Shown one piece after another: positions 43,308-52,761 of a stretch of 64,000 bases of DNA. The notes beneath the pieces are model-generated. The model worked only from the letters and a program-made list of their open reading frames with translations, was not told the DNA's origin and ran no database searches. This DNA is from Zoogloea sp. (GTDB lineage Bacteria; Pseudomonadota; Gammaproteobacteria; Burkholderiales; Rhodocyclaceae): positions 1-64,000 of the forward strand of contig NZ_JAFLDT010000013.1 in assembly GCF_017302315.1 (NCBI RefSeq). Reading direction: 5' to 3'. Made by a program: the position numbers and the translations under genes. Position 1 is the first letter of the stretch. Each line of letters begins with the position of its first letter.

Positions 43308-43643
43308 CTATTCGGCCCCACCCCCCTGGTTTCGCCGGATGAAGAACGCTTTCTGCACATCCGTCACCCATACCAGACCATCTCCCGTCTGACCGGTTGT
43401 CGCCACGTTGACGATGTGTCCCACGAGCTCGTCAACCATCTCATCCGGCGCGATGATCTCGATCCTCACCTTGTCGGTGAAGTCAGTCAGCTCTTCCTTG
43501 ATGCTATGGGGAACATGACGTGCCGTCGCCCCACAGCCCTCGGCTTTGCTGATGGTCATCCCGGGAAACCCCGGGAAAGCGCGAAGGGCTTCCCGAAGCC
43601 TGGAGAGCTTGTTTGGGCGAATGACAGCCTTGATCTCCTTCAT
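43308..43643 (-). CDS. PII-like protein linked to metal RND efflux (PII-NG type)
   Basis: A 111-residue PII-superfamily protein: KEIKAVIRPNKLSRLREAL at the start and TGQTGDGLVWV (the TGxxGDG nucleotide loop) near residue 86. The T-loop region reads GCGATARHVPHSIKEEL, with no tyrosine equivalent to the uridylylated Tyr51 of GlnB/GlnK. It overlaps the czcA-like stop by four bases (ATGA), so it is the last gene of the efflux operon. The PII-NG group has been described next to heavy-metal RND efflux genes; regulation of the pump by a nucleotide or metal ligand is inferred. Confidence 0.87.
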   Translation of the reverse strand: MKEIKAVIRPNKLSRLREALRAFPGFPGMTISKAEGCGATARHVPHSIKEELTDFTDKVRIEIIAPDEMVDELVGHIVNVATTGQTGDGLVWVTDVQKAFFIRRNQGGGAE

Positions 43644-46600
43644 GCTTCGATCTCCTTTTCCTGGAACCAACGATACAACACCGGCAACACCAGCAGCGTA
43701 AGGGCCGTAGAACTCAAGAGGCCACCAATCACCACGACGGCAAGGGGACGCGTCACCTCAGACCCCGGCCCCGTCGAGAACAACATCGGGATCAGCGCCA
43801 GCAAGGCCACACTGGCTGTCATCATGACAGGACGGAAGCGCTGGCGGCATCCCTCCGTGACGGCCTGGGTGAGTGTCATCCCGTTGGTCTGAAGCTGACG
43901 CACACAGGACACCAGCACCACACCGTTCAACACGGCAATCCCCCAGAGATTGATGAAGCCGACCGCCGCCGGTACAGAAAGATACTCGCCCGCCACCAGC
44001 AATCCGAACAGGCCGCCGATGGAGGCCAGCGGAAGGACGGTGATGATCAACCCGGCATAGCGTACCGAGTTGAAGAGTACGAAGAGCAGGAAGAAGATGG
44101 CCAGGATGGTGAGCGGAACAATCAGCGACAGACGCTTCATGGCACGCTCCATGTTCTCGAACTGCCCGCCCCACTCCAGGTAGTAACCCTCCGGCAGCGG
44201 GACGTCCCGAGCGAGACGTGCCTGGGCTTCCGCCACGAAGCCACCGAGGTCTCGACCCTGCACGTTGGCACCAATCACCAGGCGGCGCTTGCCCGACTCC
44301 CGGGAGATCTGGGCAGGTCCGTCGATCACTTCCACCTTGGCGACATCGTGCAAGGGCACGACGGCACCATTCGGGGAGCGCAGAACGATGTTGCCGATCG
44401 CCTCCGGGTTGTTCCGGTGCATTTCCGGATAACGGACGGCCAACTGGTACCGACGTTCCCCCTCGTACACCTCGGTGGCCACAGCCCCTCCCACCGCCAT
44501 CTCGATCAATTCGTTGACGTCCGCCACATTGATGCCATGCCGGGCAATCGCGACGCGATCGATCTCGATGTTCAGGTAGCTTTGTCCGGAAACCCGTTCG
44601 ACTCTGAGGTCCGTCGCTCCCGGCACCGATGCCAGCACGCGGGAGATCTGATCACCCACCCGACGCAGCTCCTCGAGATCATCACCGAAAAGCTTGATGG
44701 CGACCTGAGAGCGAACACCCGACACCATCTCGTCCACGCGCGCGGCGATGGGCTGCGAGATGGCCAGTTCGATCCCCGGCAAGGTCTTCAGCCGGTCGCG
44801 AATGGCATTCGCGATGTCTTCCTGAACCCAGCCATCGGGCCATTCGTCCATGGGCTTGAGGGTCACGATGGGATCCGACTCGTGGGGCTGCCCCGGATCC
44901 GCTGCAGACTCCCCGCGCCCAAGACGAGACACCGCCATCGCAACACCTGGCACCTCCATGACACGACGCAGTGCCTCGAACTCCATCTTGATGGACTCGT
45001 CGAGGGAGATGTTCGGCGCCCGGACGATAACCGGCGTCAGCGAGCCCTCCTGCATTGTCGGAATGAAGGACTTGCCCAGGAAGGGAACAACAGCAAGGCT
45101 CGCCGCAAAGGCACACACCGCCCCCAGGACCGTGACCTTGGGATTGGCCAAGGCCGCATCAAGCAACCTCAGGTAAGGCTTCTTGAGGACCGCCACCAGC
45201 TTCGTGTCGTGCTCGTCCCCCCCTTTGAGCAGGTAGGAGCACAGCACCGGCGTCAGCGTAAAGGACAGCAGCAGGGAGATGCTCAGCGCGATGCCGATGG
45301 TCAGCGCCAGCGGGCTGAACATCTTGCCTTCCATGCCCTCCAGGGACAGCAAAGGCATGAACACCAGGATGATGATGCCGATCCCGAACAGCACCGGCGT
45401 CCCCACCTCTGATGCGGCATCAAAAATGATGCGCACGGCGGACTCGCCTGTCTTGGAACGCTCACCAAGCCGGACGAACGCATTTTCGACCACCACCACA
45501 GCGCCGTCGACCATCAAGCCGATGGCAATCGCAAGCCCGCCCAGTGACATCAGGTTGGCCGATATCCCGTAGTGATTCATCACCATGAAGGTCAGCAATG
45601 GCGTCAGCACCAGGTTGGCCACCACGATGAGCGAAGACCGGACGTCCCCCAGGAAGATGAACAGGATCACCACCACCAGCACGATACCCTCGGCGAGCAC
45701 CTTGCCGACGGTCAGCATGGCGGCATCCACCAGCGTGGTCCGGTCGTAGAACGGCACGATCTGCAGGCCCCCCGGAAGCATCTGGCGCTCGTTGATCTCG
45801 GCCACCTTGGCCTTGATGCGCCCAACCACTTCCCGGGCGTTCCCACCGCGGATCATCAGCACGATGCCCGCAACGGCCTCGGTATCACCGTTCTTGATGA
45901 TCGCGCCCTGACGAACCTCCGCACCGATGTCCACCTCGGCGACGTCCCTGACGTAAACCGGCGTCCCGCCCACCTCCTTGACCACGATGAGGCCGATGTC
46001 ATCCACCGAACGGATCAGGCCCTGGCCACGGATGATGAGCTGTTCCGCATACTGGGGCAGCACGCCGCCCCCGGAGTTGGCATTGTTGGCCGCAAGCGCC
46101 CGGTAGATGTCGTGGGCCGCGAGCTGGTGATACCGCAGACGATCCGGATTCACCCTCACCTGATACTGCTTGGCGTGGCCACCCTGGGTATTGATCTCGG
46201 CCACCCCCGGGATGGAGCGGAGCATGGGCCTGACCACCCAGTCCTGGATGGTGCGCCGCTCGATCAATTCCGCTTCGCTCAGCACCCGCAATTTGCCGTC
46301 CGCCCCCAGGTCACTGGGATGCTCCAACGTGTATTGATAGACCTCGCCTAGCCCCGTGGACACCGGGCCAAGAACCGGCGCGACCCCCGCCGGCATCCGG
46401 CCCATCACCTCGATCAGGCGCTCCATCACGAGCTGCCGGGCAAAATACACATCGGTCTTTTCCGTGAAGACGAGGGTGACGATGGAGATCCCGTTACGGT
46501 TGAGCGAGCGCATCTCGGTCAGCCCGGGGAGACCGGTCATCGCGATCTCCACCGGTACCGTGACAAAGCGCTCCACCTCCTCCGGCGAACGCCCGGGAGC

Positions 46601-46756
46601 CTCCGTGGCAACCTGAACCTGCACGTTGGTCACATCGGGAAAGGCGTCCACAGACAACTTATTGACCGCCATCAGGCCAGCCAGGAGCAGGCAGACGCAG
46701 ACGACCACCAGGACGATGCGCTGCTTGAGCGCACCGCGGATCAAGGATTCAACCAT
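43640..46756 (-). CDS. Heavy-metal RND efflux transporter, CzcA/CusA family
   Basis: A 1038-residue inner-membrane proton antiporter with 12 expected helices and large periplasmic loops. Family marks include DAFPDVTNVQVQVATEAPGR, GLAIAIGLMVDGAVVVVEN (TM4 charged cluster) and FIPTMQEGSLTPVIVRAPN. The residues around the latter lack the methionine clusters of CusA, so a divalent cation is a little more likely than copper or silver, but the ion is not assignable by eye. Overlaps the PII-like gene and lies three bases after the adaptor gene. Confidence 0.96.
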   Translation of the reverse strand: MVESLIRGALKQRIVLVVVCVCLLLAGLMAVNKLSVDAFPDVTNVQVQVATEAPGRSPEEVERFVTVPVEIAMTGLPGLTEMRSLNRNGISIVTLVFTEKTDVYFARQLVMERLIEVMGRMPAGVAPVLGPVSTGLGEVYQYTLEHPSDLGADGKLRVLSEAELIERRTIQDWVVRPMLRSIPGVAEINTQGGHAKQYQVRVNPDRLRYHQLAAHDIYRALAANNANSGGGVLPQYAEQLIIRGQGLIRSVDDIGLIVVKEVGGTPVYVRDVAEVDIGAEVRQGAIIKNGDTEAVAGIVLMIRGGNAREVVGRIKAKVAEINERQMLPGGLQIVPFYDRTTLVDAAMLTVGKVLAEGIVLVVVILFIFLGDVRSSLIVVANLVLTPLLTFMVMNHYGISANLMSLGGLAIAIGLMVDGAVVVVENAFVRLGERSKTGESAVRIIFDAASEVGTPVLFGIGIIILVFMPLLSLEGMEGKMFSPLALTIGIALSISLLLSFTLTPVLCSYLLKGGDEHDTKLVAVLKKPYLRLLDAALANPKVTVLGAVCAFAASLAVVPFLGKSFIPTMQEGSLTPVIVRAPNISLDESIKMEFEALRRVMEVPGVAMAVSRLGRGESAADPGQPHESDPIVTLKPMDEWPDGWVQEDIANAIRDRLKTLPGIELAISQPIAARVDEMVSGVRSQVAIKLFGDDLEELRRVGDQISRVLASVPGATDLRVERVSGQSYLNIEIDRVAIARHGINVADVNELIEMAVGGAVATEVYEGERRYQLAVRYPEMHRNNPEAIGNIVLRSPNGAVVPLHDVAKVEVIDGPAQISRESGKRRLVIGANVQGRDLGGFVAEAQARLARDVPLPEGYYLEWGGQFENMERAMKRLSLIVPLTILAIFFLLFVLFNSVRYAGLIITVLPLASIGGLFGLLVAGEYLSVPAAVGFINLWGIAVLNGVVLVSCVRQLQTNGMTLTQAVTEGCRQRFRPVMMTASVALLALIPMLFSTGPGSEVTRPLAVVVIGGLLSSTALTLLVLPVLYRWFQEKEIEA

Positions 46757-46759
46757 GGA

Positions 46760-47911
46760 TCAGCCCCCCAGCAGGACACGTCGGCGTTCGTTGTTCAGGT
46801 GAAAGGCCCCATCGACCACCACCTGCGCACCGCTTGCCAGACCATTCAGGACGGGACGTACCCCACGACTTTCAGGCCCGAGCTGGACCTTCACCTGCCG
46901 GAAGCGATTGCCATCCTCGCTGGCCAGGAAAACGTAGTCCGTGTTGTCCTCCCGAACCACGGCCCCCGCAGGAACAACCAGCATATCCTTGGGCTTTCCG
47001 TCGATCAGCATGGTTGCCAGCATCTCCGGCTTGAGTTGCCCGGTCGGGTTGTCGAGGGCTACCCGCACCAGAACGGTGCGGGTCTGGGGGTTCACGGTCT
47101 GCCCGACAAAGATCACCTTGCCCATGATTCTCTGGCCATCCAGCGCCGGCACTTCAACTTCAACCGCCTGCCCGGTCAGTGCCATGCCCGACTGCTCCTC
47201 GGGAACCTGCGCCACCGCCCACAGCTTGGACAGATCCGCCACCGTGAAGAGCGCATCGGAGGGCTGCACAACCTGGCCCGGCGTCACCTTGCGCTCCACA
47301 ACGACACCATGGAGCGTGGCCGAGACCGGCGTGGTTGACGAAATCACACCCGATTTGGCCAGGGTTGCGATCGTCTTTTCCGAGAGGCCCAGTACCCGCA
47401 ACTGATCCGCTGCGGCACGTCGCTCGGCATCGGCCAGCGCGAGCTCGGTTTCCCTGCGTTGTAGTTCAGCAGAGCCGATCACGTCGTTCTGCAGCAGGAT
47501 GCGGGCTCGCTCCACGGCCTTCCGGTTCAGCTCTGCAGTGGTCTGCGATTTGAGGTACGCCAACTGGGCTGTGGTCAGCTCCGTACTGTTGATGATGGCC
47601 AGCACGGACCCCGGTCGAACCTCGTCTCCAAGCTGTGCATTCAGGGATGAGACCCGACCCGTGACGGTCGATCCGATGCGTGCGAGCAGCTGCTCATCAA
47701 ACGAAATGCGCCCTGCAACGCGCAAGGACTGGACGACAGGGGCCGTCTTGATCACATCGACCTTCAACTGAGCGCGCAATTCCGGGTTGGGCTCGACCAG
47801 CGCGGGATCCGGCTTGGCGGCCGGTGGCGCCTCCTCCGGCGCCTTGCTGCAAGCCGACACCAGGGCTGCACTGACGAGAAGCGTAACCAGACGAAAACGT
47901 GCTTTAGTCAT
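46760..47911 (-). CDS. RND periplasmic adaptor lipoprotein, CzcB family
   Basis: A 383-residue membrane-fusion protein that links the RND pump to its outer-membrane channel. A lipobox at LVSACS (cysteine about residue 21) anchors it in the inner membrane. The barrel-sandwich lipoyl segments SVLAIINSTEL and HGVVVERKVTPGQVVQ, a coiled-coil hairpin between them and the C-terminal VVPAGAVVREDNTDYVFLA are visible. Translationally coupled to the outer-membrane gene by ATGA overlap. Confidence 0.95.
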   Translation of the reverse strand: MTKARFRLVTLLVSAALVSACSKAPEEAPPAAKPDPALVEPNPELRAQLKVDVIKTAPVVQSLRVAGRISFDEQLLARIGSTVTGRVSSLNAQLGDEVRPGSVLAIINSTELTTAQLAYLKSQTTAELNRKAVERARILLQNDVIGSAELQRRETELALADAERRAAADQLRVLGLSEKTIATLAKSGVISSTTPVSATLHGVVVERKVTPGQVVQPSDALFTVADLSKLWAVAQVPEEQSGMALTGQAVEVEVPALDGQRIMGKVIFVGQTVNPQTRTVLVRVALDNPTGQLKPEMLATMLIDGKPKDMLVVPAGAVVREDNTDYVFLASEDGNRFRQVKVQLGPESRGVRPVLNGLASGAQVVVDGAFHLNNERRRVLLGG

Positions 47912-49170
47912 TTCATTTCCTCAATATTCAGCGCGCGCAGACGCTCGATCTCGATGGATGCCAGCTGCAGCTCATACCGTGCGGCAATCAGTTCGTTACG
48001 GGCAGCACGGAAAACGCGCTGTGCATCGAGATAGTCCAGGATGCCTCTCTCGCCAAAGCGGTACGCGGATTCCGCGACCTTCAGGGCCGCCTCGGCCTGA
48101 CGGAGGATGCCGTTCTCCAGCGCGTTCACCTGGGCGCCGGCGATCTCGAACTGTCTGTAGGTGGACTCGATCGACTGAAGCAGGAGCAGCTCCTGATTCG
48201 CCAGATCATTGCGGCTCTTCATCAGCAGGGCATTCGCTTCGGCCACGGGGCCCTGGCGACGATCCCAAAGGGGAATGGTCAAGGTGACACCGTAGCGGCT
48301 GTCCCGAATCTCCACGTCCCGATCTTCAACAACCCGGAGCGCCACATCCGGGTGCCGGCGCGCACGCTCCAGCTCAAGCTGTCGCTCAGCCCGGGCAAGC
48401 TCTGCACGCGCCCTCAGCAGATCGGGGTTGCGCGCCATGGCCTGCGCACGCAACTCGTCCAGTGTCGGAACCGCGCGCGGGGCACTCAGCTCCCCCTCCA
48501 CCTCAAACTCGGCGGGCAGGCTGCCCACCAGCCCCCGAAGGGCCGCACGGGCCTGCGCCAACCTCAGCGCGGCACTGTTGGCATTCTTCTGCGCATTCAA
48601 CAACTCCGTGTCCGACTTGATCAGCTCATACCGGGGAGCCTCACCGGTCTCGACCCTCACGGCCACCCTGGCGCGGATCTGCTCCGCCAGAGCCAGGTCT
48701 TCCTTCGTGGCACGCAGCTCGGCCTGACGGCGCAAGAGCTCGTAGAAGCGTTGATCCAGGCGGGTGAGCAGGTCGAGTTCCAGGCTGCGCGCATCCGCAC
48801 GGCGGACCTCCAGGCCCGAACTGGCCACCCCCAGGCGCGCCTCCCGCTGCCAGGGGTTGTCGATACGCTGGGTGAGCTCAAGGGTCTGCGCCGCCCCAGT
48901 GGCAACGCCGTTGGTCCTCGCCCGGGTCCGGCCCGAAAGGAACTCGATTTCGGGGTTGGGGTAGGCACCCGCGGTCACCACCTGCGCACGACCCGCCTCG
49001 ATCAATGCACGGGCGGCCTGTACGGAAGGATGGGTCGTACGGGCAAGGTCACGCAGCGCGGTGAGGCTGTAGCGTGGCGCAGCAGCCGCTGCGACCGGAT
49101 CGGCGAGAGCCACGGGCCCATGGATGGCCGCGCCCAGCACCATCAAAGTGAGGCCGAACTTCTTGAACAT
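47908..49170 (-). CDS. TolC-family outer-membrane efflux protein, CzcC-like
   Basis: A 420-residue outer-membrane channel. The ATG at 49,170 follows AAAAGGACAACC; the signal is MFKKFGLTLMVLGAAIHGP with a cleavage near ALAD. The two outer-membrane efflux repeats, long helical coiled coils (for example ELRATKEDLALAEQIRARV and NALENGILRQAEAALKV), make the periplasmic tunnel. Third member of the CBA pump; overlaps the adaptor gene start by four bases. Confidence 0.95.
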   Translation of the reverse strand: MFKKFGLTLMVLGAAIHGPVALADPVAAAAAPRYSLTALRDLARTTHPSVQAARALIEAGRAQVVTAGAYPNPEIEFLSGRTRARTNGVATGAAQTLELTQRIDNPWQREARLGVASSGLEVRRADARSLELDLLTRLDQRFYELLRRQAELRATKEDLALAEQIRARVAVRVETGEAPRYELIKSDTELLNAQKNANSAALRLAQARAALRGLVGSLPAEFEVEGELSAPRAVPTLDELRAQAMARNPDLLRARAELARAERQLELERARRHPDVALRVVEDRDVEIRDSRYGVTLTIPLWDRRQGPVAEANALLMKSRNDLANQELLLLQSIESTYRQFEIAGAQVNALENGILRQAEAALKVAESAYRFGERGILDYLDAQRVFRAARNELIAARYELQLASIEIERLRALNIEEMK

Positions 49171-49287
49171 GGTTGTCCTTTTGCGCCCAGCAAGGGGCGC
49201 TATCTCAACTTTCAACTTAAAAGCGATGTTGCAGCGGAGCACTGCGGAAGACAGCCCTGGCGTCACACGCCGGGCAGGCAGACAACG

Positions 49288-49593
49288 TCAGCCCCGCCTC
49301 GGGGGAGGCGACGCCACACGCGGAAGGATCGACTGCCACCCCAACGTGAAGGACACTGGATGGGATTCAAGCAGAAAGCGTGCCCGAAAACCGTGCGCAC
49401 TGGCCAAGGCCGGGCAGTCGAGCGGGTCGAGGCTGCTCAGATCCAGCTTCTCTTCAGCGGCCGGGTCGAGGGACTGCACCTGCTCGGCCAAGTCGGCCGC
49501 GGCAAGGTGGTTGTCCACGGCCATGGAATTGCCCGCCCAGAGGAGGACAAGGCAGGCCAGCACGAGAGAAAGGGTTCGATGGATAAAGTGCAT
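49288..49593 (-). CDS. Small exported protein heading the metal-efflux operon
   Basis: A 101-residue protein starting MHFIHRTLSLVLACLVLLWA, a clear signal peptide. The mature part is acidic (AADLAEQVQSLDPAAEEKL) and then histidine/arginine rich. An ATG 15 codons upstream exists, but the signal starts here. It ends 117 bases before the outer-membrane gene on the same strand, so it is probably the first gene of the operon. I do not recognise it. A metal-binding chaperone or sensor role is possible but not shown. Confidence 0.6.
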   Translation of the reverse strand: MHFIHRTLSLVLACLVLLWAGNSMAVDNHLAAADLAEQVQSLDPAAEEKLDLSSLDPLDCPALASAHGFRARFLLESHPVSFTLGWQSILPRVASPPPRRG

Positions 49594-49675
49594 TGCAGCA
49601 TCAAAGACCATCCACGGCGCGGCGAGTTCCGCATTCACTTACGATTCGAAGGCAGTTCGCGAGGGGAGGCGTGAC

Positions 49676-49681
49676 TATAAT
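49676..49681 (+). promoter_or_regulatory. Candidate -10 element for dacC
   Basis: A perfect TATAAT, 29 bases before the dacC ATG, followed by TCGCACTTTTTT. A -35 match is poor. It stands in the ~115-base divergent region with the metal operon. Confidence 0.45.
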
Positions 49682-49709
49682 CGCACTTTTTTCGGTTTTG
49701 CACCCCACC

Positions 49710-50834
49710 ATGCTGCATCGCATCATCCTGCTTCTGCTCATCCTGCCCTCCCTCGCCTTTGCCCAGATGACGCCGCCGACCGTGGCTGCGCGGGCCTGGG
49801 TTCTCCTCGATGTGGGGTCCGGCCAGCTACTCACGGCGGAACAGCCCGACCAGCGCATCGAGCCCGCCTCCCTGACCAAGCTGATGACCGCCTACCTGGC
49901 GTTCTCGGCGATCAAGAACAAGACCCTGAGCCTGGAGCAGACCATTCCGGTCTCGGAGAAAGCCTGGAAAGTGCCAGGCTCCAAGATGTTCATCGAGCCC
50001 CTCAAGCCGGTGACCGTGAACGAACTGCTTCACGGCATGATCGTCCAGTCGGGCAACGATGCCTGCGTGGCGCTGGCCGAAGCCATCGCCGGGTCCGAAG
50101 AGAACTTCGCCCAGCTGATGAACAAGGAAGCCGCCCGGCTGGGCATGAAGAACACCCACTTCGAGAACGCCACCGGCCTGCCCCACCCCTCGCACCTGAC
50201 CTCGGTGCGCGACCTGTCCATCCTGGCCAGCGCCATCATTCGCGACTTTCCCGAGTTCTATCCCATCTATTCCATCAAGGAATACACCTACAACAAGATC
50301 AAACAGCCCAACCGCAACCGCCTGCTGTTCATCGACCCGACCGTTGACGGGGTCAAGACCGGCCACACCGAAAGCGCCGGCTATTGCCTGATCGCCTCGG
50401 CCAAGCGCAACGAGCGGCGTCTGGTATCGGTGGTGGTGGGTACCGCCAGCGACAGCGTGCGCGCCCAGGAATCCCAGAAGCTCCTCAACTGGGGTTACCT
50501 CGCCTTCGACACGGTGAAGGTGTACAGCGCCAATCAGGCGGTGAACGAATTCCGCATCTGGAAGGGCAAGGAAAACATGCTCAAGGCCGGCTTCCTGAAC
50601 GATTTCGTGCTGTCGCTGCCCAAAGGCGAAGCCGAAAAGCTCAAGGCCAACGTGGTGACCCAGCAGCCCCTGATGGCGCCGGTGACCAAGGGCCAGACCA
50701 GCGGCACCCTGCAACTCAGCCTGAACGACAAGCCCGTCGGCGAGTACCCCATCGTGGCCCTCGACGACATCCCCGAAGCCGGCTGGTTCGGCCGCCTGTG
50801 GGACGCTATCCGCCTGTGGTTCAAGACGCTCTGA
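49710..50834 (+). CDS. dacC: D-alanyl-D-alanine carboxypeptidase, PBP5/6 family
   Basis: Removes the terminal D-alanine of peptidoglycan stem peptides in the periplasm. 374 residues. Signal peptide MLHRIILLLLILPSLAFAQ; active-site SLTKLM (SxxK), QSGNDAC (SxN) and VKTGHT (KTG) are present. The C-terminal domain (about 260-365) and the amphipathic terminal helix (WFGRLWDAIRLWFKTL) match a membrane-anchored PBP5. Begins the dac-ybeD-lipB-lipA set usual in beta- and gammaproteobacteria. Confidence 0.97.
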   Translation: MLHRIILLLLILPSLAFAQMTPPTVAARAWVLLDVGSGQLLTAEQPDQRIEPASLTKLMTAYLAFSAIKNKTLSLEQTIPVSEKAWKVPGSKMFIEPLKPVTVNELLHGMIVQSGNDACVALAEAIAGSEENFAQLMNKEAARLGMKNTHFENATGLPHPSHLTSVRDLSILASAIIRDFPEFYPIYSIKEYTYNKIKQPNRNRLLFIDPTVDGVKTGHTESAGYCLIASAKRNERRLVSVVVGTASDSVRAQESQKLLNWGYLAFDTVKVYSANQAVNEFRIWKGKENMLKAGFLNDFVLSLPKGEAEKLKANVVTQQPLMAPVTKGQTSGTLQLSLNDKPVGEYPIVALDDIPEAGWFGRLWDAIRLWFKTL

Positions 50835-50847
50835 GAAGAGAAACCGG

Positions 50848-51117
50848 ATGACTGAAGAACGCACCACCCTGCTCGAGTTCCCCTGTGAATTCCCCATCAA
50901 GATCATGGGCGCACGGGTGGATACCTTTGCCCAGACCGTGATTGAAGTGGTGCTGTGCCATGCCCCCGATTTCGACCCCGCCACGGCGCAGATGCGCCCC
51001 TCGGCCAAGGGCAACTACCTGGCCATCACCTGCACTGTCAGAGCCACCTCCCAATCCCAGCTTGACGCCTTGTACACCGAGCTATCGTCCCACCCCATGG
51101 TGAAGGTCGTCCTGTGA
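50848..51117 (+). CDS. ybeD: DUF493 (YbeD/UPF0250) protein
   Basis: An 89-residue protein of the ACT-like DUF493 family that commonly sits between dac and lipB. LEFPCEFPIKIMGARVDTFA, GNYLAITCTVRATSQSQLDAL and the short length are characteristic. It ends four bases into lipB. Its molecular role is unknown; the conserved place beside lipoate genes is suggestive only. Confidence 0.93.
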   Translation: MTEERTTLLEFPCEFPIKIMGARVDTFAQTVIEVVLCHAPDFDPATAQMRPSAKGNYLAITCTVRATSQSQLDALYTELSSHPMVKVVL

Positions 51118-51731
51118 TCGTCCGCCACCTGGGGCTCGCCCCCTACGAGCCCACCTGGCGGGCGATGCAGGAATTCACCACCCACCGCGACGCCGCCACC
51201 CCGGACGAGCTATGGCTGGTGCAGCACCCGCCGGTGTACACCCTGGGCCAGGCCGGCAAGCCCGAGCACTTGATCCGCCCCACGGAAATCCCGCTGGTCA
51301 AGATCGACCGGGGCGGCCAGATCACCTACCACGGCCCCGGCCAGGTGGTGGCCTACCTGCTCCTCGACCTGCACCGCCGCCGCCTCAAGGTGCGCGAGAT
51401 GGTGCAGCTACTGGAGCAGGCCCTCATCGACTGCATCGCCGACTACGGCCTCGACGCCCGCCGCAAGGACGGCGCGCCAGGGGTTTACATCGACGGCGAC
51501 AAGATCGCCGCCCTCGGCCTGCGGGTGAAGAACGGCTGCAGTTACCACGGACTGTCCCTCAATGTCGATATGGACTTGACACCATTTACGTGGATCAACC
51601 CTTGCGGCTATAGTGGGCTCAAGACCATACAACTCAAGGACTTCGGCGTGACCGAGGCCCCCGATGAAGTCGCCGAGCGGCTTCTCGGCCACCTCCGGCG
51701 ACATTTTCCCGACGTCCCCCCCACCGCCTGA
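51114..51731 (+). CDS. lipB: Octanoyl-ACP:protein octanoyltransferase
   Basis: Moves octanoyl groups from acyl carrier protein to lipoyl domains, the first step of de novo lipoate synthesis. 205 residues from GTG. The transferase fold has [34 protein letters not shown] and the catalytic cysteine in [10 protein letters not shown], with the conserved lysine in [11 protein letters not shown]. Coupled to ybeD and followed 16 bases later by lipA. Confidence 0.97.
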   Translation: MIVRHLGLAPYEPTWRAMQEFTTHRDAATPDELWLVQHPPVYTLGQAGKPEHLIRPTEIPLVKIDRGGQITYHGPGQVVAYLLLDLHRRRLKVREMVQLLEQALIDCIADYGLDARRKDGAPGVYIDGDKIAALGLRVKNGCSYHGLSLNVDMDLTPFTWINPCGYSGLKTIQLKDFGVTEAPDEVAERLLGHLRRHFPDVPPTA

Positions 51732-51747
51732 CCAAAGGACGACCCCC

Positions 51748-52695
51748 ATGGATTCCGAGAGCCGCAAGCAGCGCGGCGCCGCCAAGACCGCCCGCATCCC
51801 CATCAAGATCGTTCCTGCCGAACGCATCAAGAAGCCCGACTGGATCCGCATCAAGCTGGGTGCCGGCATTGAGGCCGAGCGCTTCAACGAGATCAAGGAC
51901 ACCCTGCGCGAGCACAAGCTGCACACCGTCTGCGAAGAAGCCTCCTGCCCCAACATCCACGAATGCTTCGGCAAGGGCACGGCCACCTTCATGATCATGG
52001 GTGACATCTGCACCCGCCGCTGCCCCTTCTGCGACGTGGGCCACGGCCGCCCGGAGCCCCTCGACGTGAGCGAGCCGGCCAACCTGGCCAAGACCATCGC
52101 CGCCATGCGCCTCAACTACGTGGTGATCACCAGCGTGGACCGGGACGATCTGCGCGACGGCGGCGCCGACCACTTTGTCCAGTGCATCAGTGCCACCCGC
52201 GAGGCCAGCCCCAAGACCACCATCGAGGTGCTGGTGCCCGACTTCCGCGGCCGCATGGAGATCGCCCTCGACATCTTCGACCAGGCCCCGCCGGACGTGA
52301 TGAACCACAACCTGGAAACCGTGCCGCGCCTCTACAAGCAGGCGCGCCCGGGCGCCGACTACGCCTACTCATTGGAACTGCTCAAGCAGTTCAAGGCCCG
52401 CCACCCGGAGGTCAATACCAAGTCCGGCCTGATGGTCGGCCTGGGCGAAACCGACGATGAGATCCTCGAAGTGATGCGCGACATGCGCGCCCACAACGTG
52501 GACATGCTCACCATCGGCCAATACCTCCAGCCCTCCGGCGGTCACCTGCCGGTGCTGCGCTACGTGCATCCCGACACCTTCAAGATGTTCGAGACCGAAG
52601 CACTGAAGATGGGCTTCAAGAACGCCGCTTGCGGCCCCATGGTGCGTTCGAGCTACTGGGCCGACCAGCAGGCCCACGGGGCCGGTGTGGTCTGA
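51748..52695 (+). CDS. lipA: Lipoyl synthase
   Basis: Radical-SAM enzyme that inserts two sulfurs into octanoyl-protein to make lipoate. 315 residues. The auxiliary cluster cysteines are in [12 protein letters not shown] and the radical-SAM cluster in [21 protein letters not shown] and [13 protein letters not shown] are further marks. Start [10 protein letters not shown] with AAAGGAC upstream. The C-terminal serine-bearing RSSY that binds the auxiliary cluster is present. Ends an lipB-lipA pair. Confidence 0.98.
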   Translation: MDSESRKQRGAAKTARIPIKIVPAERIKKPDWIRIKLGAGIEAERFNEIKDTLREHKLHTVCEEASCPNIHECFGKGTATFMIMGDICTRRCPFCDVGHGRPEPLDVSEPANLAKTIAAMRLNYVVITSVDRDDLRDGGADHFVQCISATREASPKTTIEVLVPDFRGRMEIALDIFDQAPPDVMNHNLETVPRLYKQARPGADYAYSLELLKQFKARHPEVNTKSGLMVGLGETDDEILEVMRDMRAHNVDMLTIGQYLQPSGGHLPVLRYVHPDTFKMFETEALKMGFKNAACGPMVRSSYWADQQAHGAGVV

Positions 52696-52708
52696 TTTAG
52701 AAGATTAA

Positions 52709-52746
52709 GCCCGGGGGCCTGGGGAAGATTCCGTTCAGGCCCGGGC
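52709..52746. terminator. Imperfect hairpin between lipA and the Nudix gene
   Basis: gcccgggggcctg (52,709-52,721) pairs with caggcccgggc (52,736-52,746) apart from two extra G's. Lies between convergent genes. No T-run; weak evidence. Confidence 0.35.
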
Positions 52747-52761
52747 CGCCCTCAAGACCGC

